DNA of 64,000 bases, taken from NCBI GenBank assembly GCA_029844215.1, contig CM056723.1, positions 6,346,980-6,410,979 on the forward strand, given 5' to 3'. Numbering within the stretch: position 1 is the stretch's first letter; each line of letters starts with the position of its first letter. Below are positions 1 through 10,915 of this stretch, piece after piece. The notes below the pieces were generated by a model. The model saw only the letters and a list, made by a program, of their open reading frames with translations, had not been told where the DNA came from and ran no database searches. This DNA comes from Przewalskia tangutica. Taxonomy: Eukaryota > Streptophyta > Magnoliopsida > Solanales > Solanaceae. Made by a program: the position numbers and the translations under genes.

Positions 1-1894
1 GGAGCTTTCTTATCTCTTGAGCATGAGTAGTTTGAACTATATAGTACGGTAGACGTACGGGTTTTAAATGAAGTAAATTCATTTGTTGTACTTGACTTGT
101 TTTAAGAAAATGTCTAAGTTGGTTGAGTTAGAGAGTTAACCCACTTATTCCTAAATAAGGTAGATAAGGATTTCGTGACATGAAGAAGTATTACGGAAAT
201 TGTGTGAGTTTGATTTGAAGTATAAGTCTCTTGGTTAATAAAAAGAACGAAATCTTTTGAAACATAAGGAGTTATAGCGGCCTTATGGGAGGTTAGTTAT
301 AACGGCCCTATGAAAGAGTATGAACGTCTAAAGTGTTAAGGCATAAAGTTAGTATAACGGCTTTATGGGGAGTTGTTTATAATAACTTTATGAAAGGTTA
401 AAGAGTTGGTTTTTCTTGAATAAGGTCATGAAAATGAGATTCATTTTGTATGTTGATGAAAGCCTAAAGAAGTTATGAGTTACTTGGGCGTCTGCTGATG
501 ATGAAGGATTCCACGGTATCTTCCATTGTTCGATTATGAGTTACTTGGGCGTCGCTTGATGATGAAGGTTTCCACGTTTATGCTTCCATTGTTAAGTTAT
601 GAGTTACTTGGACGTACCGCCAGTGATGAAGGATTCCACGGGTATGCTTCCCTTGTTCAGTTATGAGTTACTTGGAGCGTCTGCCCGATGATGAAGGATT
701 CCAGGTATGCTTCCATTGTTCGATTATGAGTTACTTGGGCGTCTGCTTGATGATGAAGGATTCCACGTATACTTCCATTGTTGATTATGAGTTACTTGGG
801 CGTCTGCCCGATGATGAAGGATTCCGCAGGTATGCTTCCATTGTTCGATTATGAGTTACTTGGAGCGTCGCCATGATGAAGGATTCCGCAGGTATCTTCC
901 CTTGTTCGATTATGAGTTACTTGGGCGTCGCCGATGATGAAGAGATTCCGCAGGTATGCTTCCATTGTTGATTATGAGTTACTTGGGCGTCTGCCCGATG
1001 ATGAAGATTCCGGGTATGCTTCCATGGTTCGATTATGAGTTACTTGGAGCGTCTGCGATGATGAAGGATTCCACGTATGCTTCCATTGATTATGAGTTAC
1101 TTGGGCGTCGCCGATGATGAAGGATTCCAGGTATCTTCCATTGTTGATTATGAGTTACTTGAAACGTCACTTGATGATGAAGGATTCCACGCGGGTATGC
1201 TTTCATTGTTCGGATTATGAGTTACTTGGAGCGTCTGCCGATGATGAAGGATTCCAGGTATGCTTCCATTGTTGATTATGAGTTACTTGGATGTCACGCG
1301 ATGATGAAGGATTCCAGTGCGCTTCCATTGTATTTGATTTATGAGCTTCCTATTCTTCATGCGTGTAGTATATGATTGATGTTCTTATTGATGGTAAGGC
1401 CTGATAAAGGTAATTTGATTTCACGATCCCGGCTTGTTTTGGACTTATGTTTTCATTCTGATATTTTCGATTTCACATACTTGGTACTGTTATCTTGACC
1501 TCGCCCGAGGCTGCGTTCATCTGCAGGTCGAGATACGTAGCTTGCTGGTCCGCACTCTTAGGATCACTGTTCATTTTCTGGAAAGCTTCATCCCTCCGGA
1601 GGCTTTGTCTTTTGGTATGATTCCCTGAGGTTATTTACTTTTGTACAATCAGGGGGTATGGCGGGGCCCTGTCCATACGATCGATATTCTAAGTGCGTAG
1701 TCACGTTTGTGGTTTGAGGTGTAATGATAAGATGTCTTGTTTCACTTTCGGTTAAGTTATTTTATGAAAAGCGGCCTTATCGGCTTCTAGTGATGTTCAC
1801 CTTATCTGATTTTGTTTCATGTATGTTCATTGCTATTCTCTCGATGCATACGATGGTACCGGTAAGTACGATCGCGGCCAGTCGGGTTGTGACA
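1..1894 (+). repeat. 5' LTR of the gypsy element (left-truncated by the window)
   Basis: Position 1 aligns with position 4848 in the right LTR, and the two copies match closely to their shared end GTGACA. The aligned part is 1894 bp here and 1759 bp in the right LTR. Most of the 135-bp excess comes from two extra minisatellite units; small indels make up the rest. Confidence 0.9.
476..1335 (+). repeat. Minisatellite inside 5' LTR, about 14 units of ~62 bp
   Basis: Tandem units begin ATGAGTTACTTGGGCGTC, continue with GATGATGAAGGATTCC, and end in GCTTCCATTGTTCGATT. I count 14 copies of GAGTTACTTG. Units differ by small indels next to CC/GC steps. The short reading frames across the array are by-products of a unit length near a multiple of three. 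Confidence 0.93.
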
Positions 1895-1898
1895 AAAG

Positions 1899-1909
1899 TG
1901 GTATCGAGC
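1899..1909 (+). other. Primer binding site, tRNA-Met type
   Basis: Four bases after the LTR end comes TGGTATCGAGC. The usual site complementary to the 3' end of initiator tRNA-Met is TGGTATCAGAGC, so this copy lacks one A. Its position directly after GTGACA fixes the LTR boundary. Confidence 0.8.
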
Positions 1910-2379
1910 GATTAGTCCTCGGAAAGTGTCTACGACCGTATCTAGTAGAGTCTTGATTATCGGTGTGTTGTGCGCACATCTATAATCGAGTGCGAGATAT
2001 TTAGGATGGGTTTCCATTCTTCTCACTCTGAGATCGTGCCTTAGAGTTGTGTTATAAGTTGGACTCCTCAGCGTATTCTTTTATAGCGATGATGCCTCGC
2101 GTAAAAAACGAGCCCGAAGAGGCAAAACGATTGAGAGCGCAGCGGGGCCTTGAGAAGCTACGAGGCGAGCCCGATCTTTGCCGGAGATGATGTTTGGCGG
2201 CGAGTTCCACGACGTCGCCCGGCCTCAGCGAGTTCGCGGCGGCGGCTCACGAGACCGCGGTACGAGCTTCCGTTCCACGGCCGGCGATATAGGGATTATG
2301 GGAAGCGGTCGGGTTGTTGACTAGCATTTTGGCGGCGATCTGCCGAGCCGTGGCTAACCCTGGCCGACGGTTTAAGGAT

Positions 2380-3286
2380 TCGGGACTTTCTAAGTTGTGA
2401 TCCACCCGAGTTCTATGGTTCGAGTGCGAGAGGATCCTCGGGAGTTTATCAGACAAGTGCGGCGATCGCGGTGCTTAGGGCCTCGGAGGCGGAGTCCGTT
2501 GTGTTAACTTTCTTACGTTACAGCGATATTGCGTTGAATTGGTTTGAGTCGTGGTTGTTGTCAAAGGTGTGGGTGCTCCTCCGGTGCTTGGGATGAGTTC
2601 ACGGAAGCCTTCGCCGGTCACTTTTGCCTCAGAGGCGAGAGAGCCCGGCTTGGATAGGTTTTTGGCATTGAGACAAAATGGGAAGACCATCAGGGAATAC
2701 AACCTAGAGTTTGATTCATTGGCCAGATATGCGCCCACTATTGTGGCAAACATGGCGGACCGAGTTCACCTCTATGTGATGGGGTTAGATCGTTACATGA
2801 TTCTGCGTATGCAGGAGTGGCTCTTGACCGGTATGGATATTGCCGGAGATGCGGCGTTTGCGAGGATTGAGGGCGAGGAGAGTGAGGCGGCCGAGTCGGC
2901 CCGGCCAAGGGCGGGGCAGCGGGGTTTGGGATAGCTTTGGGGTGGGCGGCCTCAGCGAGTTGGGTCTACATTCCAGAGTGCCCCTTCCCGGTCTTCCGGC
3001 GGGTGGTTTGACCGTCAGGGATATTCGGGAAGCGGTCGAGCTCGGCGGCGAGTTCAGTATCGAAGATAGTATGCGGGGGCCACCTTTGCCTCGATGTGGT
3101 CATTGTGGTAGATCTCATTTTGGGAGTGTCGGACTAGATCGGCGACTTATTACACTGCGGCCAACAAGGCCATTTGGCGAAGCTATCCAGGCGGTAGCCA
3201 GTGGGATGGCACAATCTATTGGATCGATTGCGGGTTCTTCACTTTTAATGGCTAGGCGGGATGTTCATACCGGCGGGGCCGCATAG
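2380..3286 (+). pseudogene. Degenerate Ty3/gypsy Gag with altered zinc knuckle
   Basis: Gag packages retrotransposon RNA. Gag-type signatures appear in shifting frames: DFLSCDPPEFYG near 2385, LRYSDIALNWFESW near 2511, then an open stretch at 2551-2934 with LRQNGKTIREYNLEFDSLAR and YAPTIV, typical of the retrotransposon gag domain. Downstream, PRCGHCGRSHFGS (about 3088-3127) looks like a CCHC knuckle with the last Cys lost. At least two frameshifts separate these blocks, so no full-length Gag can be made. The GC-rich coding segment contrasts with the AT-rich surroundings. No protease or reverse transcriptase follows before the right LTR. Confidence 0.75.
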
Positions 3287-3671
3287 GTCGTAGTAGCGGT
3301 TCCCGATTTTAAGCGGTCCTTTGACGCTTATATGACGTCAGTATACCTTTGACCTTTTAGAGATTAGTATGCGTGATAGGATTGTTGTATGATGGAATGC
3401 CATGAGTGGAGGATATTAAGGTTATGTATGTATGCTAGCGATGAGTTGGAAAATCGATAAAAAGAATCATTTTAGGCCTTGAAAAGAATTAAGATAGCGT
3501 TAGTGCACCCGCAGAGTCTGTTGTCTTGTGTGATAGTGATGAGTGGATATGTATGCGATATCTTAGGACCGTGTGTGGCATAATAAAGTTCCATTAGTGT
3601 AAATGCGAGGAAGTCTGAGGATATTAGATTGGCTCGAAAGAACATTCGGGACGAATGTTTCTAAGGGAGAA

Positions 3672-6606
3672 TGTTACACCGTAGTTCAGTCATGCGTTTG
3701 AGTGCGTCTGAAAGGGTAAGACTTAAAATTTTCAAAGGATAGGTTGTGGATTATTTGGGCGGGTCTTAGTCAACTTTGAGGCGGGTTATGACCGGTATTG
3801 AGGATTCTAAGTGTTTCAAAGGCACAGGGCATAGTTCGTTGAGTCTAGATTCCAACGCAACCACGTTCGTCGATAGGACATCGGAGTAGAAAGTTATGAG
3901 GTTACAAGTTCGGTCGTGATCGGACAGAATGTGTTTGGGCAAGGCGGCAGGGCGGCGCCTAAAGTTACGAAGGGTCGATGTAATTCTGGCCTTGTGGCCG
4001 GGATAAGCGGGCATGGCGCGAAAATCTGAGAAGGTCGCGGAGGTTTATTAGCCGCGAGGCAGGCGGAATTTTGCGGAAAAACTTAGAAAAGTCGATTTCT
4101 CTTTTAAAGGGCATGGGAGGGTGACAAGTGTCCCCCCTCATCTGATTTTGCTTGCATGGCTTATATTGACCAAGTCTTGTAGACTTGGTCATCTCTCAAA
4201 CATCTTCCTCTCTCTAAAAATCAGCTCCCCATTCTCTCTAAAAAACCCAAGAAAAATCTGAATAGTTTAGAACTAAAAAGGAAGTTTGTAGCTAGCTTGT
4301 TGGCATTGTTGTGGTGGTGTTCTTGGCAAGGAAGCTAGCAATATTTGGAATAAGTTTGGGCTAAAACTTTAAGGTAATGATTCTTCCTTTAGATTTAGTT
4401 TTGCATGTTAAGAAGAAAGAACTTGTGGTAGTAAATAATGCTCTTAGAGTCATTGCATGCTAGAAATGTGTTTTGGATATGAAAAATGGGTTAAGAAGAG
4501 TTTATGAGCATGTTGAAGCCTAAAAACTACCTTAGGATTGTTAAGTGAATTATTGTAACTTGGGGCAGAATTTTACACACCCAAGTTTAGGTGTGTAATC
4601 CCCTTTGAATTGTTGGGTTGATTGAGCCTTAAATGTGGCGTTGAGTGTTAAAATCGGCCTTTGAAAAGGTGGCAAAGTGAGTAGAAACAAAGGAAATGCT
4701 GCCCAAATTTTCGTAGGATTTAGTGGCTTTGAGTTTAGATTATTCTACATTGAAATTAGAGGTTAATAAACGTATCATGATTATTATAGGTTGAAATATT
4801 ACTTGCGGTAGTTGAGCTTGGCAAACGGATTGACAAAAGAGGTATGTGGAGCTTTCTTATCTCTTGAGCATGAGTAGTTTGAACTATATAGTACGGTAGA
4901 CGTACGGGTTTTAAATGAAGTAAATCCATTTGTTGTACTTGACTTGTTTTAAGAAAATGTCTAAGTTGGTTGGGTTAGAGAGTTAACCCACTTATTCCTA
5001 AATAAGGTAGATAAGGATTTCGTGACATGAAGAAGTATTACGGAAATTGTGTGAGTTTGATTTGAAGTATAAGTCTCTTGGTTAATAAAAAGAACGAAAT
5101 CTTTTGAAACATAAGGAGTTATAAGCGGCCTTATGGGAGGTTAGTTATAACGGCCTATGAAAGAGTATGAGCGTCTAAAGCGTTAAGGCATAAAGTTAGT
5201 ATAACGGCTTTATGGGAGTTGTTTATAATAACTTTATGAAAGGTTAAAGAGTTGGTTTTTCTTGAATAAGGTCATGAAAATGAGATTCATTTGTATGTTG
5301 ATGAAAGCCTAAAGAAGTTATGAGTTACTTGGGCGTCTGCCCGATGATGAAGGATTCCAGGTATGCTTCCATTGTTCGATTATGAGTTACTTGGGCGTCT
5401 GCTTGATGATGAAGGATTCCACAGGTATGCTTCCATTGTTCGATTATGAGTTACTTGGGCGTCTGCTTGATGATGAAGGATTCCACGGTATCTTCCATTG
5501 TTCGATTATGAGTTACTTGGGCGTCTGCCCGATGATGAAGGATTCCAGGTATGCTTCCATTGTTCGATTATGAGTTACTTGGGCGTCTGCTTGATGATGA
5601 AGGATTCCAGGTATCTTCCATTGTTGATTATGAGTTACTTGGACGCGTCGCTTGATGATGAAGAGATTCCGCAGGTATGCTTCCATTGTTCGATTATGAG
5701 TTACTTGGACGTACCGCGATGATGAAGGATTCCGGGTATACTTCCATTGTTCGATTATGAGTTACTTGGGCGTCTGCCCGGATGATGAAGATTCCACGTA
5801 TCTTCCCTTGTTGATTATGAGTTACTTGGAGCGTCGCGATGATGAAGGATTCCACGGTATGCTTCCATTGTTGATTATGAGTTACTTGAGCATCGCCCGA
5901 TGATGAAGGATTCCAGGTATGCTTTCATTGTTCGATTATGAGTTACTTGGGCGTCGCTTGATGATGAAGGATTCCACGTATCTTCCATTGTTCGATTATG
6001 AGTTACTTGGATGTCGCCCGATGATGAAGGATTCCGCAGTGCGCTTCCATTGTATTTGATTTATGAGCTTCCTATTCTTCATGCGTGTAGTATATGATTG
6101 ATGTTCTTATTGATGGTAAGGCACGATAAAAGGTAATTTGATTTCATCCACGATCGGCTTGTTTTGGACTTATGTTTTCATTCTGATATTTTGATTTCAC
6201 ATACTTGGTACTGTTATCGACCTCGCCCGAAGTGCGTTAAATCTTGAGTCGAGATCGTAACTTCTTTGGTCCGCTCTTAGGATCATTGTTCATTTTCTCG
6301 AAAGCTCCGTCCTCCGAGGCTTTGTCTTTGGTATGATTCCCGAGGTTATTTACTTTTGTACAATCGGGGTATGGCGAGCCTGTCCGCCACGATCGTTATT
6401 CTAAGTGCGTAGTCACGTTTGTGGTTTGGTGTAATGATAAGATGTCTTGTTTCACTTTCGGTTAAGTTATTTTATGAAAAGCGGCCTTATCGGCTTGCTA
6501 GTGATGTTCACCTTATCTGATTTTGTTTCATGTATGTTCATTGCTATTCTCGATGCATACGATAGGTACCCGGTAGGTACGATCGCGGCCGAGTCGGGTC
6601 GTGACA
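3672..6606 (+). repeat. 3' LTR of the gypsy element, complete (2935 bp)
   Basis: Runs from TGTTACACCG to GTGACA. It holds a GC-rich upstream half, a putative TATA-like CTTATATTG near 4159, a conserved palindrome at 4168-4190, a pyrimidine-rich leader and the minisatellite. Compared with the solo LTR at 55351-58316 it is the same family but clearly diverged. Confidence 0.92.
5319..6060 (+). repeat. Minisatellite inside 3' LTR, about 12 units of ~62 bp
   Basis: Same unit and orientation as the array in the left LTR. I count 12 copies of GAGTTACTTG here against 14 there. Both arrays end in the same unique segment starting near TTTGATTTATGAGCTTCC. Confidence 0.92.
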
Positions 6607-7881
6607 ATAACCAAACTACAATACACAACATATAAGCGATCAGTCAATCGGGGACTCGCGCCTCAGTCATCACTCGTACGTGGAATTCCTTCGCCATCAC
6701 GGCGATCTGACATAAATCATACTCGTGTGGCGCGTGACATCTACCTGTTGTCGGCGTACACATATACAATATATATACCTCGCGCGTGGAATCCTCGTCA
6801 CTGCCGTGTAGGTGTAACATATAACCATGTGACACTTGGTGGCATCCTACCTCACCGTCGTACATGCATATACAACACACACACACACACGTATATATAT
6901 ATATATAATACGCGACGCGTGTCGGAATCCTCATCGCAGTGCAGTCTTCATGGGGAGCTAGCCCATGGAATAATGATCGTACATACCATGCCCCCAGAAT
7001 TCCTCATCGGTGTAGACAGGTCTTCATGGGGAGCTAGCCCATGGAATAATAGTAATGGTCACATGCCCCCGGAATCTCTCATCGGTGTAGACATGCCCAT
7101 GTGACAATAATAATAATGTTTGATTATTAAATAAGAAAAAGTAAACAGGTACAAATTCAATATTAAACAAATGTTCGCCTATACTTGTATATCCGCTCAT
7201 AAGTAGGAAGTTTCAATTATGATTGGTGAATGGTAGAAAGAGCTAGACATCATTTTCTTTTAATCTTCTCAGTTCGGAAGATGAAGTGCTGGCTTTTCCA
7301 AAGGTCAGTAACAGTTTTCCTCCAATGTTTTGGCCTTGTCGAGACTCGTATGTAATCAACTATTGGAAAGTGAGTAATTGCCAATTCTTCGCTTGGTTCA
7401 AGAATCAGCTAGATATGAATAGGTTTTTACTTACACCTCCAACAAGGAAATGGAGTCAAACAAGTAATACTACAATTCATTTTATTTTTTTTGTATTCCT
7501 TGAACCAACGTTACTTTTGTCTACTAATGTTTGATTTGAATGCTCTATCATTGCTACTTTATTTTTTCTGTTGGATGACAATTCAAATTGCGCAAGTCAC
7601 AAACTTGGTGACCACAATAATGGTAGGCAACTTGGTTCTTTACAAGAATCCCATATATAGTTGTTTGTTTGGCTGAGTTCACATGCCGTCTCAAATATTT
7701 TGAGGGTGTTGTTCTAATTCATAAAAGTGAGAACTTAATTTAAGACACTGAATTATTGACCTTCTGATGAAATTTTGACTAATACTACTTAATAAAAAAT
7801 AAAAAAAAGGGCTCTAAATTTTTCGTTTTTCAGAGGGAGCTGTGCGATAGCACACCTCACACAGGTCCAAAACGGCTACTC
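6607..7881. other. Intergenic: (CA)n(TA)n microsatellite, 77-bp duplication, no supported gene
   Basis: A CA run (about 6874-6890) is followed by a TA run (about 6892-6908). A segment with CATGGGGAGCTAGCCCATGG occurs twice (about 6946 and 7022), giving two ~77-bp units. A frame at 7286-7534 contains NCQFFAWF, which faintly recalls a GRF zinc-finger end, but without the other ligands I do not call it. Confidence 0.6.
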
Positions 7882-9402
7882 TAAAAGTACATGTATGTCG
7901 TAGAGACAATCTGTATTAGGACACAATATACTTTATACACATTTGTATTTATATTAATGATGATTAATATTATGGCATTTTGCATTTGTTGAATTATTAA
8001 TTGATTGTTTATAATATTCTATAAATGCATCCCTAGAGGTTACGTGTTTATTAATGATGTGAGAATTAATGTTATAACGTAACTCTTAAGTTACCTCGAC
8101 TAATGATCATCGAAATTGGGATATCGATGATATGCGATACGTCGACATGTGGTCTGCATCATATCCTTAGGGGATGTAGTATGTCTCACTTGCTATGAGT
8201 TATGACAACTCGTGATGGACACATGGATACTTGTTGAAGTATTGGTACACCCTGCTGATGTACTGTTTTGTTATATGTCTATAATTTCATCGACGTGTGG
8301 GAGATAAAAGTCCTTAGATTTGAGGTCAATATCATCTTATTTGCGGAGTAATGTACTTTGATCTTGTCCTAAACTCAAATGCCTTATAGGTTGAGACGCG
8401 ACTTGTTTTGGGTACATTACGAAGTAGATTAAAGGTGGTATGTGAACCAAGAAAAGATTCATTCCTTGAATTTATATTCGAGTGAACACTCAGATACTCA
8501 TAATATATTAGGTTGATTGAGTCGTTGGCCAACACAATGGGCATGTCTATGACATGATCCTGTTTTCAAGTAATATAGATGAGTTATAATAATCAAGCAA
8601 TTTTGATAGACACTTGACAGATCCTAAGCTTGATTGAGTGTGTCATGAATGAAAGGATTTTACCTTCTCACATATAGGTTCAGTTCACATATTTTGTGTA
8701 GCTAAACTTTACATATTGAGTTCGTCTTCCGGCGCAGTCTAGGAGTTCCGTGAAGATCCTAATGGAATTAGTGACGATATGTAAAAGCCTGAAGGATAAC
8801 ACTAAGTCAAATGTTTCGTCGATTGAAGGATGTAATTAGAAGGAGATTATACTTATATGTTCGGTTGATGACCGAGACATTGAAATGGGAAAAGACTGAA
8901 AATTAGGTCAGGATCGCGGTGCCCTGTTTTGGGACCGCGACCTCTTTAGTGGGACCGCGGTGCCTGTACGGATTCTGGCAGTCCGAATTTTGCAAGTCTG
9001 ATTTTCTGCTGGACCCAGCCCACGAAAACCCTAAGCCTCTGTTTTGAAACTATAAATAGAGGGCTTACCTCCCATTCCAAAATACAGAAAACCTAAGAGA
9101 GGTAAATCTCTTCTAAAGCTCTGTCAGAATATCTAGCATTCCTGACTTAGCAAATTACATTACAGTTCTAAGCAGTCAGCCAAATCGAGGGACGTTTGCG
9201 TGTGCACCCTCGAACTACACAAAGATTGAAGATTCAACTATTTGGCTGACTGCTTCCAAAATGTAATTCTTCGTTCGAAGTTTTACATTATTCTTTGTGT
9301 TTGTATTTTTCATTACTTGTCACACTACAGTTCGACCGTCGCCGGGTTTGAAACATAATTTTAAATTCTGCTGCGTGTACAAACCCGACGTAAACTCCTA
9401 CA
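7882..9402 (+). mobile_element. Solo LTR, 1521 bp, perfect 5-bp target duplication
   Basis: The segment is flanked by TACTC on both sides (7877-7881 and 9403-9407). It matches the reverse complement of 13047-14558 along its length, from the start (TGTATGTC, AGACAATC) to the end (CCTACA). A TATA box (CTATAAATAGAGG, about 9051) lies in the expected place for an LTR promoter. The expected first bases TG read TA here. No internal region or second LTR is present, so this is what remains after recombination between two LTRs. The superfamily is not determined. Confidence 0.82.
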
Positions 9403-9937
9403 TACTCACGTTAATTTGGCTTTGAAAGGGATTGGTACACAAGTAGACTCGTATATACACGCAGGTCAAATTAACATTACTATCAGTTTCAGTTGTCCAT
9501 AAAAAAAATGATAATAATTCAATTACGGAACTTGCGAAAATCATCACATGCAAAAATTAATCAATCAATGACATCTCGATCTAATAAAGTAAGATAAGTT
9601 ATATGAACTTTTAATATATTAATTTCACTTTATTTACACATACTTTTTCAATCATAAGTATTTATCTTAAAGCTAATTAAAGCTATTTTTAAAATATAGT
9701 TTCTCTAATTTTCAACCTTATCCTTACATTGCATAAAAGTCATTAAACAGATTCTTGACAAAAGCCGAATCCAATTTAAGTGTGGAATTACTCGACTATT
9801 TTATCTAATATAATAGAAAAAAAGCCATATTTATCATCATATTTTCAGAAAAAGATCATATTTGCTTAAAGTACGAGAATAAATATGTTCTTCCCATTAC
9901 GAAAGTTATTATATTTCCCTTTTAAAACAGAAACGCG
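9403..9937. other. AT-rich intergenic sequence, nothing recognised
   Basis: No coding potential, SINE or MITE termini seen. The start (ACGTTAATTTGG) is the right flank of the solo LTR insertion. Confidence 0.6.
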
Positions 9938-10400
9938 ATGTGGTGTCCATGTGGGATCCACGTGGAGGGTGAACTCACCCTCATCTTCAACAGCCGCCGC
10001 CTCCACCGCCACTCACAACCCAGCCCTCACCCAAGATTCGCCACCGCCGCCTCCACTCACCACCCGAGATCCACCGCCGCCTCCACCGCTAAAGATTACT
10101 ATGGAACAATGGTGGAAGAATGCAAGTTCACTCTTGTTGGCAAATTTATCAAGACCAGACCCTAAATCGACAAATTACGCTCCAAATTTGATGAGAAAAT
10201 TACGGTGAAAGGGAACTATAGAATAGGGGTTTTCAATTATCGCACAGTTTTTCTTGATTTTGCAAAGGAAGATGATGTTAAAAGTGTTTGGTATAGAAAA
10301 TTGGTTGACGTAGATGGTCAGATTATGTGGTTTGAAAAATGGATCATAATTTTAAACCGGAAGAGGATTCTCCTATAGTTCTTTGTTACCGGAGCTACCA
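9938..10400 (+). pseudogene. LINE ORF1 fragment (DUF4283-type RNA-binding region)
   Basis: Translated frames give ECKFTLVGKFIKTRP, then after a stop DEKITVKGNYRIGVFNYR, TVFLDFAKEDDVKSVWYR and DGQIMWFEKW. This order matches the DUF4283 domain of plant LINE ORF1 proteins, whose general role is nucleic-acid binding during retrotransposition. The frame is broken by a stop after KTRP and by a frameshift near 10350. It is bracketed by inverted GCC-rich repeats and has no adjacent reverse transcriptase; the nearest LINE begins about 2.5 kb away and may or may not be the same element. Confidence 0.6.
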
Positions 10401-10560
10401 TATCACTGTCACTCTTGAAATTACATCAAACAAATTGTGGAACCAGCAGGAATACCTTTAACGATAGACTATGCTGCTGAGTGGAGGCGGCGAATCTCGG
10501 GTAGTGAGTGAAGGCGGCGGATCTCGGGTGGTGAGTGAAGGCGGCGGCGGATATAATGTA
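9990..10560. repeat. Inverted CCGCCGCC-rich repeats around the LINE ORF1 fragment
   Basis: The left arm (about 10032-10090) reads GATTCGCCACCGCCGCCTCC with ACTCACCACCCGAGATCC. The right arm (about 10478-10555) reads the complement, GGAGGCGGCGAATCTCGGGT and GTGAGTGAAGGCGGCGG. The arms are roughly 60-75 bp and could fold together. Confidence 0.7.
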
Positions 10561-10915
10561 TTTTGGTGGTGCATGAGTCGGGTCAGCAATCTTTTTAATT
10601 CAATACTTCATGAATGGTCAAAGTGTCCTATTTGAGGAGGCGAGAAATTTCGCCTTTTGTCATAGCATGATTAGCAAATATCATCCACTTATAAATATAC
10701 GATAATCACCATTCACCTGTCAGACTCGAGTGTAACATTCAATATTTAAAAAATAGAAATTAGATAAGGATGCATTATAGTTAAATAATGAAATTATCAT
10801 TAATCATATTTAGCGATGAATTAGCAACAATAATATTATTAGCTATGAATTATTTAGCACAGATTAGCAATTAAGTTGTTATTTATTTCAATTTTTTTTA
10901 TTAGTGATTCTAATT

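Larger units (their letters stand above)
1..6606 (+). mobile_element. Ty3/gypsy LTR element lacking pol (TR-GAG/LARD-like), 5' end outside window
   Basis: Two long direct repeats (1-1894 and 3672-6606) start with TGTTACACC (seen in the second) and end with GTGACA. They flank only 1.78 kb of internal DNA. A primer binding site follows the left repeat, a degenerate Gag is present, and the purine-rich stretch CTAAGGGAGAA precedes the right repeat. The phrase ACATTCGGGACGAATG just before the polypurine tract resembles the 3' end of chromovirus (Tekay/Del-type) elements. Protease, reverse transcriptase, RNase H and integrase are absent, so movement would need proteins from another element. The first ~1.18 kb of the left LTR and its flanking target site lie outside the window, so the target duplication cannot be checked. 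Lineage is inference; element class is clear. Confidence 0.88.

Noticed and set aside
663..854. Open frames across the LTR minisatellites (also 5382-5722 and 57389-57598)
   Set aside because: They arise because the repeat unit is near a multiple of three; frames change with each indel and match no family.
476..1335. CRISPR-like look of the tandem repeats
   Set aside because: Whole units repeat head to tail with no unique spacers; they lie inside plant LTRs and there are no cas genes.
6601..7104. 167-codon frame on the plus strand
   Set aside because: Spans an LTR end, a CA/TA microsatellite and a duplicated 77-bp unit; low-complexity translation.
7286..7534. Possible GRF zinc-finger protein
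   Set aside because: Only a weak NCQFFAWF resemblance; the other Cys/His ligands are not visible.
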